Origin: Thermaceae bacterium
GTDB taxonomy: Bacteria; Deinococcota; Deinococci; Deinococcales; Marinithermaceae
Assembly (NCBI GenBank): GCA_027023345.1
Contig: JALVVO010000089.1
Span: 1-13,438 of the forward strand
DNA: 13,438 nt
Direction: 5' to 3'
A program made the translations under genes and the position numbers. Below, piece by piece: positions 1-7,074 of this stretch. The notes under the pieces were generated by a model. That model was not told where the DNA came from. It saw only the letters and a list, made by a program, of their open reading frames with translations, and did no database searches. Every line of letters begins with the position of its first letter. Position 1 is the stretch's first letter.

Positions 1-262
1 GGACCAGGCTGGTGGGGTGTGCGGGGTCCTCCTGCAGGGGGGCCTCGAGCTCGACCTCGCCCAGGCTCCGCTTGATCCAGGTGCCGGCGGCGTCGCGGCC
101 GACCCGGGCCAAAAACCGAACCCGGGCGCCGGCTTCGGCGGCGGCCCGGGCCTCCTTGTAGGCAGCCCCCCCGGGTCGGGGGGTAAAGCGCGCGTCCTCG
201 GAAAAGGGGCCCTCGTGTTCCGTGGTCAGCTCGACGAGGGCTTCACCAACGACAAGTAGCAC
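1..262 (-). CDS. PfkB-family carbohydrate kinase, N-terminal part (runs off the left edge)
   Basis: The first 87 codons of a minus-strand gene are visible and the rest lies outside the window. The product starts LLVVGEALVEL, the usual first beta-strand of ribokinase/fructokinase-type kinases. It then carries RPGGAAYKEARAAAEAGA, matching the family's first signature (PGG..xN.A.a.a.LGa), followed by FLARVGRDAAG, the 'vG.D.fG' block. In this family the enzyme uses ATP to phosphorylate a sugar or nucleoside in the cytosol. The substrate cannot be told from this fragment. The GTG start at 262-260 is preceded by AGGAGG (277-272) with a 9-nt spacer, which fixes the start. The residue after PGGAA is Tyr-Lys rather than the usual Asn, which is somewhat atypical. 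The gene is transcribed away from the rhodanese gene. Confidence 0.85.
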   Translation of the reverse strand, partial: MLLVVGEALVELTTEHEGPFSEDARFTPRPGGAAYKEARAAAEAGARVRFLARVGRDAAGTWIKRSLGEVELEAPLQEDPAHPTSLV

Positions 263-370
263 GGCCTCGCACCTCCTAAAAGACCTGCCCATCCTTAGCC
301 TACCGGTCTTCTTGTGGTCTTGACCAGTAAACCCTTGCGCCCCCGGATTGAGCCCGGGAAAATCAGGGGT
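263..370. promoter_or_regulatory. Divergent intergenic region, sugar kinase / rhodanese
   Basis: This 108-bp gap separates two divergent genes. On the minus strand a GG-TAGGCT block (TAGGCT at 302-297) can serve as a -10 for the kinase. It would give a leader of roughly 30 nt that contains the AGGAGG ribosome site. A -35-like TGGTCA lies 18 nt upstream of it and is a weak match. On the plus strand TTGACC (320-325) resembles a -35, but no convincing -10 follows at the right spacing. The promoter of the rhodanese gene is therefore unresolved. Confidence 0.35.
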
Positions 371-679
371 ATGAGGCGGCTGGCCTGGCCCGAGGTCGAG
401 GAGGCGCTCCCCCGCTTCCTCGTGGTGGACGTACGGGACCCAGGAGAGTTCCGGAAGGGTAGCCTGCCGGGGGCGGTGAACCTGCCCCTCGAGGCGATCG
501 CCCGGAAGGCCTACGAGCTGCCCCGGGACCGGCCGCTCCTCGTCGTCTGCCGGATGGGGCAGAAGTCGAGCCTGGCCGGGCTCTACCTCGAGGCCGACGG
601 GTACGAGGTCTACCTGCTCGAGGGCGGGCTCGAGGCGATCCCCGAGGAGGCGAGGAAGTCGTTGAGCATCGCGTTGTAG
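371..679 (+). CDS. Single-domain rhodanese-like sulfurtransferase
   Basis: The protein is 102 aa, the normal size of a stand-alone rhodanese domain. It begins with a substrate-free helix (WPEVEEAL), then FLVVDVRDPGEFRKG, the CH2A-type 'liDvR...Ey..Gh' block, then LPGAVNLP. The catalytic Cys is in the loop CRMGQKS, a six-residue active-site loop of the C-x-x-G-x-(K/R)-S type that carries a persulfide. The closing motif YLLEGGL is also present. Rhodanese domains of this kind move sulfane sulfur in the cytosol, and the acceptor is not evident here. I chose ATG 371 because it gives the standard domain N-terminus. A GTG at 314 would add 19 residues rich in Pro and Arg with no recognisable fold. 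The last 70 bp overlap the 3' end of the convergent hydrolase gene. Confidence 0.85.
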   Translation: MRRLAWPEVEEALPRFLVVDVRDPGEFRKGSLPGAVNLPLEAIARKAYELPRDRPLLVVCRMGQKSSLAGLYLEADGYEVYLLEGGLEAIPEEARKSLSIAL

Positions 680-1437
680 GCCTCGGGGCGGTTCAGGTAG
701 GGGAAGTGGCCGCCGCCCTCGAAGACGAACCGGCGGGCCCGGGGGTAGGTGGCGGCGAGGGCGGCCCGCAGGTCCGCGGGGATCAGCGGGTCGTTGGTGG
801 CCTCCACCAGGAAGTGGGGGACCTCGGGGTCCGGGGGCTCGAAGCGGCTCTGGATCGCCCGCCAGCGGGAAAGGAGGGTCCTCTTCCTAAGCCGCCGGGC
901 GTTTTCGGTGAGGTAGTAGCGGAGGAGCGGGTCGCCGTCGCCCGCGGGCACGATGACCCGCTCGATCTGGCGGAGGAGGGCGGCCCGGATCACCGCTTCC
1001 GGGAGGAAGCGGGCGAGGGCGGCGAGCGGTCGGTTCCGCCGGACGATCTCGCCGCTCGGGGGAAAGGTGTTGGCGAAGACGGCGGCGGCGATCCGCTCGG
1101 GGACGGCCCGCACCAGGTACTGGGCCAGGTAGCCCCCGAGCGAGCTCCCCACCACCGCGAACCGCTCCACGCCGAGGGCGCCGAGGGCGGCGAGGACCCG
1201 CTCGGCGAGGTCGAAGAGGTCCCGGGCGTCGGGGTAGGTGGGGGCGAGGACCCGGTAGTGGGCTTTGAAGAAGTCCAGCTGCTGCCACCAGGCGGAGCCG
1301 TCGCCGGCCATGCCGTGGAGGAAGACGAGGGCCGGCCCCGCTCCCAGGTCCAAGACCGAAACCCCCGCCGCCCGCTTGGGCGGGTGCGCCTCTAGGAAGC
1401 GGCGGTAGGCCTCGACGCGCGGATCTTCGCCGGGCAT
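610..1437 (-). CDS. Alpha/beta-fold hydrolase
   Basis: The 275-aa product is a complete alpha/beta hydrolase. The oxyanion-hole strand reads PALVFLHGMAG (residues 35-45). The nucleophile elbow is GSSLGG with Ser99, the acid is Asp216 in ATNDPLIP, and the base is His244 in GGGHFPYLNRPE, so the catalytic triad is intact. A cap region lies between about residues 128 and 200. The elbow followed by YLAQYL and, further on, ANTF is reminiscent of the maspardin (SPG21)-like group. That is only a resemblance, and the substrate (ester, lactone or other) is unknown. ATG 1437 is preferred because GAGGG (minus strand, 5-9 nt upstream) is a ribosome site. An ATG at 1455 would add six residues. No signal peptide is seen, so it is probably cytosolic. 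Its last 23 codons lie opposite the rhodanese gene. Confidence 0.85.
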   Translation of the reverse strand: MPGEDPRVEAYRRFLEAHPPKRAAGVSVLDLGAGPALVFLHGMAGDGSAWWQQLDFFKAHYRVLAPTYPDARDLFDLAERVLAALGALGVERFAVVGSSLGGYLAQYLVRAVPERIAAAVFANTFPPSGEIVRRNRPLAALARFLPEAVIRAALLRQIERVIVPAGDGDPLLRYYLTENARRLRKRTLLSRWRAIQSRFEPPDPEVPHFLVEATNDPLIPADLRAALAATYPRARRFVFEGGGHFPYLNRPEAYNAMLNDFLASSGIASSPPSSR

Positions 1438-1480
1438 CCTTCCCTCTTTGAGCATACTTCGGGTATAGTTGGCGGTTGGC
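1438..1480. promoter_or_regulatory. Compact divergent promoter, hydrolase / ychF
   Basis: Only 43 bp separate the two divergent start codons. On the plus strand GG-TATAGT (hexamer 1464-1469) is a near-consensus -10 with 11 nt to the ychF ATG, implying a very short or absent leader. No good -35 is found upstream. On the minus strand TATGCT (1456-1451) could be the -10 for the hydrolase, 13 nt before its ATG. The 9-mer TTCGGGTAT at 1458-1466 recurs before the HAD gene at 12394-12402. Confidence 0.45.
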
Positions 1481-2608
<1,128 letters not shown>

Positions 2609-2619
2609 ATTGGAGAGCG

Positions 2620-3339
2620 ATGAACCGCAAGGACGGCCGCGGACCCCTGGAGATGCGCCCCCTTAGGATCACCCCCGGCTACGCCGAGTACGCCGAGGGC
2701 TCGGCCCTTCTTGAGCTCGGGAAGACGCGGGTCCTCGTCGCCGTCACCCTGACCGAGGGGGTGCCGCGGCACGTGGGCCGGCGCTCCGGCTGGCTCATGG
2801 TCGAGTACAACCTCCTGCCCCGCTCCACCCGGGTGCGCACCCAGCGGGAGCGCTATAAGCTCGGGGGCCGGACCCAGGAGGTGCAACGGTTTTTGGGCCG
2901 GGCCTTTCGCGCCGCCCTCGACCTCAAGGCGCTTCCCGGAAAGACCGTGGTGGTGGACGCCGACGTGCTCCAGGCCGACGGGGGGACGCGGGTGGCGAGC
3001 CTCTTGGGGGGCTACGCGGCGCTCTTTTTGGCCCTTGATGCGCTGGTCAAGCGGGGGGAGCTTGACGACTGGCCCTTGACCCCCTTCGCCGCCCTTAGCC
3101 TCGTCTGGCACGGGGAGGACCGGATCCTGCTCGACCCCACCCAGGTCGAGGACGAGAACGCCTGGGCCGACCTCACCGTGGTCGCCACCGAGGCGGGCGA
3201 CGTGATCGAGGTCCACGGCGGCGGCGAGGGGCGGCCGGTGCCCCTTCCCGTCTACCGCAGGATGGTGGACCTGGCGCTCGAGCGCGTTCCCCCGCTCGTC
3301 CGCGAGGTCCACCGCCAGCTCAGGTCGGCTTCCGGTTGA
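2620..3339 (+). CDS. rph: Ribonuclease PH
   Basis: The 239-aa product matches RNase PH over its full length. In this family the enzyme is a phosphate-dependent 3'-5' exonuclease that trims tRNA 3' ends and also works on rRNA. It starts with the family signature (RKDGRGPLEMRPLRITPGY), then has the RNA-binding stretch RTQRER (73-78), GRTQEVQRFLGRA, and the phosphate-binding QADGGTR (118-124). The catalytic aspartates fall at 178 and 184 (VEDENAWADLTVV). The usual EVQGTAEG motif reads EVHGGGEG here, a mild departure. A GGAG ribosome site is at 2612-2615. The gene follows ychF by 11 nt. Its last 20 bp overlap the 3' end of the convergent GGDEF-EAL gene. In many bacteria rph is directly followed by rdgB, but here rdgB is 2.2 kb further on. 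Confidence 0.97.
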   Translation: MNRKDGRGPLEMRPLRITPGYAEYAEGSALLELGKTRVLVAVTLTEGVPRHVGRRSGWLMVEYNLLPRSTRVRTQRERYKLGGRTQEVQRFLGRAFRAALDLKALPGKTVVVDADVLQADGGTRVASLLGGYAALFLALDALVKRGELDDWPLTPFAALSLVWHGEDRILLDPTQVEDENAWADLTVVATEAGDVIEVHGGGEGRPVPLPVYRRMVDLALERVPPLVREVHRQLRSASG

Positions 3340-5455
3340 GCCGGCGGGCCTGCTTCCTCACCCAGCGGGGCAGCTCGTCCTTGGGCATGGCGGCGGCAAA
3401 GAGGAAGCCCTGGAGGTAGCGGTAGCCGAGCTCGGCCAGGAGGGCCTCCTGGTCCGGGGTCTCCACCCCCTCGGCGACGGCCTCGAAGCCGAGCTCGGCG
3501 GCGAACATCCGGATCCCCGAGACGATGGCGGCGTCGGTCTTGGAGCTCGTTACCTGCTGAACGAAGACCCGCGGGACCTTGAGAAAGGAGAGCGGGAGCG
3601 CGCGGACCCGGTCGATCGAGGAGTAGCCGGTGCCAAAGTCATCCACCGCCAGGCGCACCCCGAGCTCGTGGAGCCGGCGGAGGGCGGCCTCCCCCCGGGG
3701 CTCGAGGAAGGCCCGCTCGGTGACCTCGAGCACCAGCCGGTTCGGCGGAAGCTCGTGGCCGATGAGCAGGTCGCGGAGGAAGGGGAGGAGGTCGCGGTGG
3801 TTGAGGGTCGCCGGGGCGAGGTTGACGCTGGCGGTGAGCTCGAGCCCCTCCCCCCGCCACTCGGCGAGGTCGGCGACCACCTGGCTCAGGATCAGCCGGT
3901 CGAGGTCGAAGGCGAGGCCGGCTTCCTCGGCGAGCGGCACGAAGGTCCCCGGCTTCACCTGCCAGCGGGCCAGCGCCTCGACCATCGCCACCTCGCCGGT
4001 GCTTCGGTCGAGGATGGGCTGGTAGTAGGGGCGGATCGCCCGTTCCTCGATGGCCCGCACCAGGGCCCGCTCGAGCGCCGCCCGGCCCTTCACCGCCTGG
4101 TCGCTCTTGGGCTCGAAGAAGACCACCGGCTCGCCCCGCCGCTTGGCCTGGTACATGGCGATGTCGGCCTTGCGCACGAGCTCGGCGACGTGCTCGCCGT
4201 CGGAGGGAAAGAGGGCGACCCCCACGCTGGCCGAGAGCCGGTAGGTCTCCTGGCCTACGGCGAGGGGCTCGGCCAGCGCCCGCTGCACCCGGCTCGCCAC
4301 CCGCAGGGCGGTCTCGCCGTCGCCCTCGAGCAGCACGACGAACTCGTCGCCCCCGAGGCGGGCTAATAGGTCCCGGCTCCGGGTGGCCCGGCGAAGCCGG
4401 CGGGCGACCTCGTCCAGCACCCGGTCCCCGGCGGCGTGCCCCTGGGTGTCGTTGATCTGCTTGAAGCGGTTGAGGTCCAGGTAAAGCAGGGCCGCGGGCA
4501 CCCCCCGGCGGGCGGCGGCCTCGAGCATCGCCCGGCCCCACTCGAAGAGGCCGCGGCGGTTCAGGAGGCCGGTGAGCTCGTCGGTCACCGCCTGGGACCG
4601 GAGCCGCTCCTTGAGCTCCAGGCGCTCGAGCGCCGACCCCAGGAGCACCCCCACCTCTTCGAGGAGCTCGGCCTCCTCGGCGACGAGGTCGCAAGTTTCG
4701 GCGGCGGCCACCGCCAGCGCCCCCCGCACCCGGTCCCCGCTCTTGATCGGCACCGCCACCACCGAGCGGTAGCCCAGGATGCGGGCGGCCTCGGCGAAGG
4801 CATAGCGGGGAACCCGGCGCACGTCGGCGATGACCACCGGCCGCCCGGCGGAGAGCGCCTGTCCGGCGCCGGTCTTGGCCCAGTCGAGCTGGGCGAGGTC
4901 GAAGGTGCGCACCGCCTGCCCGCGGTGGACGATGGCGAGCTTGCCGTCCTCCGCCTGCGCGAGGTCGTAGCCGGGCACCCCGATGCGCCAGACCAGGGGG
5001 AAAAAGCCCCGGGGGGTGCGTTCCCAGACCAGGGCAAGCCGGTAGCCGCCGGCCTCGACCGCGGCGCGGACGGCGCGCTCGAGGAGCTCCTCGGCGCTCG
5101 CGGCGTCGGCGGCCGAGAGCCCCACGTGGCCCAGGAAGCGGAGCGCCCGTTCGCGGAAGGCGTGGAGCCGGGTGCGGCGCTCGATCCAGCCGGCGGCGGC
5201 CGCGACCAGCGCCGCCGCTGGGGGAAGGGTGAGGAGGTCGGTCCAGGGGTGGCCGCCTAGGTAGAGCGGGATCGCCGTGGCCAGGCCCAGAATCGCCCCC
5301 AGCCGGGGGCCGAGCGCCCAGCCCAGAGAGGCCAGCCAGAAGATGGCGAAGACCGGCGTCGCCTCGCCGAAGATCGCGCGAAGGTGGGGGTAAAGGGCGA
5401 AGAAGGCGAGGGCGAGCCCGAGGCCGATGAGGAGCCAAGCTCGCCGCTTCTGCAT
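3320..5455 (-). CDS. Membrane GAF-GGDEF-EAL cyclic-di-GMP signalling protein
   Basis: The 711-aa protein begins with a membrane part of about four hydrophobic segments (roughly 7-25, 33-48, 51-67 and 73-90). A GAF-like sensor follows (about 112-282), then a GGDEF domain (about 288-445) and an EAL domain (about 460-700). In GGDEF the catalytic GGDEF (368-372) is intact and the inhibitory I-site RSRD (359-362) is correctly spaced, so it should make cyclic-di-GMP with product feedback. In EAL the visible catalytic residues are E493 (EALARW), N545, E577/E580, D605-D606 (DDFGTG), K626, E662 and Q682. The usual LKID motif reads LKVP, so the conserved Asp after the Lys is Pro. Breakdown activity is therefore plausible but not certain. 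ATG 5455 has GAGAGG just upstream. The gene lies between rph and rdgB on the opposite strand and shares a 43-bp divergent region with rdgB. Confidence 0.93.
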   Translation of the reverse strand: MQKRRAWLLIGLGLALAFFALYPHLRAIFGEATPVFAIFWLASLGWALGPRLGAILGLATAIPLYLGGHPWTDLLTLPPAAALVAAAAGWIERRTRLHAFRERALRFLGHVGLSAADAASAEELLERAVRAAVEAGGYRLALVWERTPRGFFPLVWRIGVPGYDLAQAEDGKLAIVHRGQAVRTFDLAQLDWAKTGAGQALSAGRPVVIADVRRVPRYAFAEAARILGYRSVVAVPIKSGDRVRGALAVAAAETCDLVAEEAELLEEVGVLLGSALERLELKERLRSQAVTDELTGLLNRRGLFEWGRAMLEAAARRGVPAALLYLDLNRFKQINDTQGHAAGDRVLDEVARRLRRATRSRDLLARLGGDEFVVLLEGDGETALRVASRVQRALAEPLAVGQETYRLSASVGVALFPSDGEHVAELVRKADIAMYQAKRRGEPVVFFEPKSDQAVKGRAALERALVRAIEERAIRPYYQPILDRSTGEVAMVEALARWQVKPGTFVPLAEEAGLAFDLDRLILSQVVADLAEWRGEGLELTASVNLAPATLNHRDLLPFLRDLLIGHELPPNRLVLEVTERAFLEPRGEAALRRLHELGVRLAVDDFGTGYSSIDRVRALPLSFLKVPRVFVQQVTSSKTDAAIVSGIRMFAAELGFEAVAEGVETPDQEALLAELGYRYLQGFLFAAAMPKDELPRWVRKQARRLNRKPT

Positions 5456-5498
5456 GTTCCTCTCACTTTAGCACCGCCCGGCGGTAAGCTAGGAACGG
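5456..5498. promoter_or_regulatory. Divergent promoter with central palindrome, GGDEF-EAL gene / rdgB
   Basis: The 43-bp gap holds two outward-facing -10-like hexamers. TAAAGT (5470-5465, minus) lies 9 nt before the GGDEF-EAL ATG. TAAGCT (5485-5490, plus, preceded by GG) lies 8 nt before the rdgB ATG. Between and touching them is a perfect inverted repeat, ACCGCC-C-GGCGGT (5473-5485). It could be an operator that serves both genes, or simply a GC-rich coincidence. No good -35 is seen for either side, so the strength of both promoters is uncertain. Confidence 0.4.
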
Positions 5499-6110
5499 AT
5501 GCGGGTCTTCCTCGCCACCACCAATCCCGGCAAGCGGCGGGAGCTCGAGCGGGGCCTCGCCCCCCTCAGTTGGACCTTCGTCACTCCGGCCGAGCTCCCC
5601 TACGCCCCGCCCGAGGAGACCGGGATGACCTTCGAGGACAACGCCATGCTCAAGGCGGCGGCGGCCGCGAGCCAGACCGGCCTGCCGGCGCTGGCCGACG
5701 ACTCCGGCCTCGAGGTCGACGCCCTGGGGGGCGAGCCGGGGGTCCACTCGGCCCGCTTCGGCGGCTTCAAGCGGGACGTCGAGCGGAACCTTTACCTGCT
5801 CGAGCGGCTCAAGGGGGTCCCGCCCGAGGAGCGCACCGCCCGCTTCGTCGCCGTGCTCGTCCTCGCCTACCCCGACGGGCACCTCGAGCTCTACCGCGGC
5901 GAGACCGAGGGGCTCATCCTCGAGGCTCCCCGGGGGCACCTCGGCTTTGGCTACGACCCGCTCTTCTTCGTGCCCGAGGCCGGCCGCACCTTCGCCGAGA
6001 TGCTCCCCGACGAGAAGGCCCGCTACTCGCACCGGGGCAAGGCGATCCGGGCCCTCCTCGAGGCCTGGAAGCACGGGCCACCGCCCCGGGAGATCCGGCC
6101 TATGGAGTGA
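5499..6110 (+). CDS. rdgB: Non-canonical purine NTP pyrophosphatase (ITP/XTP/dITP)
   Basis: The 203-aa protein is a full-length HAM1/RdgB family member. In this family the enzyme hydrolyses ITP, dITP and XTP to the monophosphates plus pyrophosphate, keeping deaminated purines out of nucleic acids. The signature blocks appear in order: ATTNPGKRREL (6-16), ETGMTFEDNAMLKA (40-53), ADDSGLEVDAL (66-76, with the catalytic Asp pair), PGVHSARF, GFGYDPLFFVPE (149-160), GRTFAEM and EKARYSHRGKA (172-182). The ATG at 5499 has AGGA only 4 nt upstream and a TAAGCT hexamer 8 nt upstream, so translation could start from a leaderless or nearly leaderless mRNA. A RES-Xre antitoxin gene starts 22 nt after the stop and may be read from the same transcript. 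Confidence 0.97.
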   Translation: MRVFLATTNPGKRRELERGLAPLSWTFVTPAELPYAPPEETGMTFEDNAMLKAAAAASQTGLPALADDSGLEVDALGGEPGVHSARFGGFKRDVERNLYLLERLKGVPPEERTARFVAVLVLAYPDGHLELYRGETEGLILEAPRGHLGFGYDPLFFVPEAGRTFAEMLPDEKARYSHRGKAIRALLEAWKHGPPPREIRPME

Positions 6111-6132
6111 GAGGGTCGGTCGTGGTAAGGTG

Positions 6133-6492
6133 ATGGTGAACACGATCTTGCTCGAGCTTCGGAGCGAGCGCGGGAGGATCGACGCCCGGCGCGTCGCCGA
6201 GTTTTTGCAAGTGAGCGTGCATCAGGTGGCTCGAGCGGTGGGCGCGAGCTGCCAGCTCCTCTACCAGTACCCCGACGCCCCCAAGATCCAGGTGCGGGCT
6301 GCTGAGCTCGAGCGCATTTTGGCCACCCTTGTCGAGCTCTACGGCAGCGAGGAAGCCGCCCGGGCCTGGCTCAAGACTCCGAGTCCCCTTTTTGGGGGCA
6401 AGTCGGCATGGGAACTGATCCAGACCGAGCCAAAGGGTCTCGAGGCGGTGGGGATGGTGGTAGAGAACCTTAAAGAGGGCATCCCGTTGTAA
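6133..6492 (+). CDS. Xre/MbcA/ParS-type antitoxin (DUF2384 domain)
   Basis: The 119-aa product has an N-terminal helix-turn-helix-like part (about 15-40, IDARRVAEFLQVSVHQVARA). The C-terminal toxin-binding domain spans about 58-119: LERILATLVELYGSEEAARAWL, then TPSPLFGGKSAWELI, then GLEAVGMVVENLKEG. This is the classic layout of antitoxins paired with RES toxins; in the family they bind and neutralise the toxin and repress the operon. The start is uncertain. ATG 6133 is taken, but GTG 6130 and GTG 6136 are in frame, and a TAAGGT hexamer sits immediately upstream at 6126-6131. The gene has no visible damage, in contrast to the toxin remnant that begins 11 nt after its stop. A retained antitoxin may still protect against related toxins or act as a DNA-binding protein. 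That is inference. Confidence 0.85.
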   Translation: MVNTILLELRSERGRIDARRVAEFLQVSVHQVARAVGASCQLLYQYPDAPKIQVRAAELERILATLVELYGSEEAARAWLKTPSPLFGGKSAWELIQTEPKGLEAVGMVVENLKEGIPL

Positions 6493-6503
6493 ATGGGTCT
6501 TGC

Positions 6504-7027
6504 TTGGCTGCGGCCCTGGCCCGTGCCGGGGCCGTTTCGCGTTCGGGAATCGCTTACCGGCTGGTTCCCCAGCGCTATGCCGATTCCTAAAACTTGCTCT
6601 CCGGCGCGGGGGCAGCCCTAAAGGGTGGGCGCTGGAACCCACCCGGCGTGCCCGCGGTCTACCTGAGCGAGGACGTGGCCTTGGCGGTTCGGGAGGTGGG
6701 GTATGCCCTGAGCTTGGGCGGGCGATTCCAGGGTTTCCCCAAGCCGCCGATGGTGCTTTTCGGTGCGGTTTGCGCTCTCGGGGTTGCTCCTCGTGGATGC
6801 GCGCTTCGCGGAGAGGGCATGCACGAGCCTTGGGGCGCTTTTGCGCCCCGACTTTGCAGGGGTGCTGGCTTCCCGTTTCGATGCGCGTGGGAGAGGCCGC
6901 CCATAGAGCGGGGTTTGAGGGGCTTTTGGTGCCAAGCGCCCGGGATTTCCGTGGGTACAACCTGGTGGTCTTTCCCGATCGGATCCGTACCGGTTCGTTA
7001 TTGGAGCCCGTTTGGGAAGAATCGTAG
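6504..7027 (+). pseudogene. RES-domain toxin, broken by a stop codon and two frameshifts
   Basis: RES toxins degrade NAD+ in characterised cases, and here the family's pieces lie in three frames. From TTG 6504 the first frame reads GIAYRLVPQRYADS, then hits TAA (6588-6590). It continues NLLSGAGAALKGGRWNPPG, AVYLSEDVALAVREV and on to PPMVL. At the TTTT run (6757-6760) homology moves one base forward (SVRFALSGLLLVDARFAERA, LGALLRPDF). At the GGGG run (6859-6862) it moves one more base forward (WLPVSMRVGEAAHRAGFEG, LLVPSAR, YNLVVFPDRI), ending at TAG 7025-7027. Removing one T and one G and changing the TAA would restore a full-length protein. The expected active-site residues are recognisable: Arg in GGRWN, Tyr in VYLSE, Glu in VREV, Ser in VPSAR. 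The start is uncertain. Three separate lesions favour true decay over a single sequencing error. Confidence 0.8.
6832..6849. repeat. Perfect inverted repeat, 7-bp stem with TTTT loop
   Basis: GGGGCGC-TTTT-GCGCCCC is a perfect hairpin inside the broken toxin gene. No T-run follows on either strand, so it does not look like a rho-independent terminator. It falls in a stretch that still resembles RES coding sequence (LGALLRPDF), so it may be a by-product of codon choice. It lies 10 bp before the GGGG run where the second frameshift occurs. Confidence 0.4.
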
Positions 7028-7074
7028 CGGGATGGGGCGATTTGCTCGGTATGATCCTCCCGAGGAAAAACGCG
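7028..7074 (+). promoter_or_regulatory. Promoter and ribosome site for the RMD1-like / yraN pair
   Basis: GG-TATGAT (hexamer 7050-7055) is a good -10, matching the TANNNT pattern used elsewhere in the window. GAGGA at 7062-7066 is a ribosome site with an 8-nt spacer to ATG 7075, so this gene has a short conventional leader of about 13 nt. No clear -35 is visible at 7027-7032. The promoter begins just past the end of the dead toxin gene, so the pair is probably transcribed independently of it. Confidence 0.45.

Noticed and set aside
314..370. GTG 314 as the rhodanese start.
   Set aside because: It would add a Pro/Arg-rich extension outside the known domain. ATG 371 gives the standard start, although its ribosome site is poor.
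3639..5438. A 599-codon minus-strand frame inside the GGDEF-EAL gene.
   Set aside because: It is a Pro/Arg/Gly-rich out-of-frame reading of a gene whose correct frame shows GAF, GGDEF and EAL motifs.
6585..6593. The TAA inside the RES toxin as a recoded or read-through codon.
   Set aside because: Two further frameshifts disrupt the same gene, so simple decay explains it better than recoding.
6832..6849. The GGGGCGC-TTTT-GCGCCCC hairpin as a terminator.
   Set aside because: There is no T-run after the stem on either strand, and the stretch still reads as toxin coding sequence.
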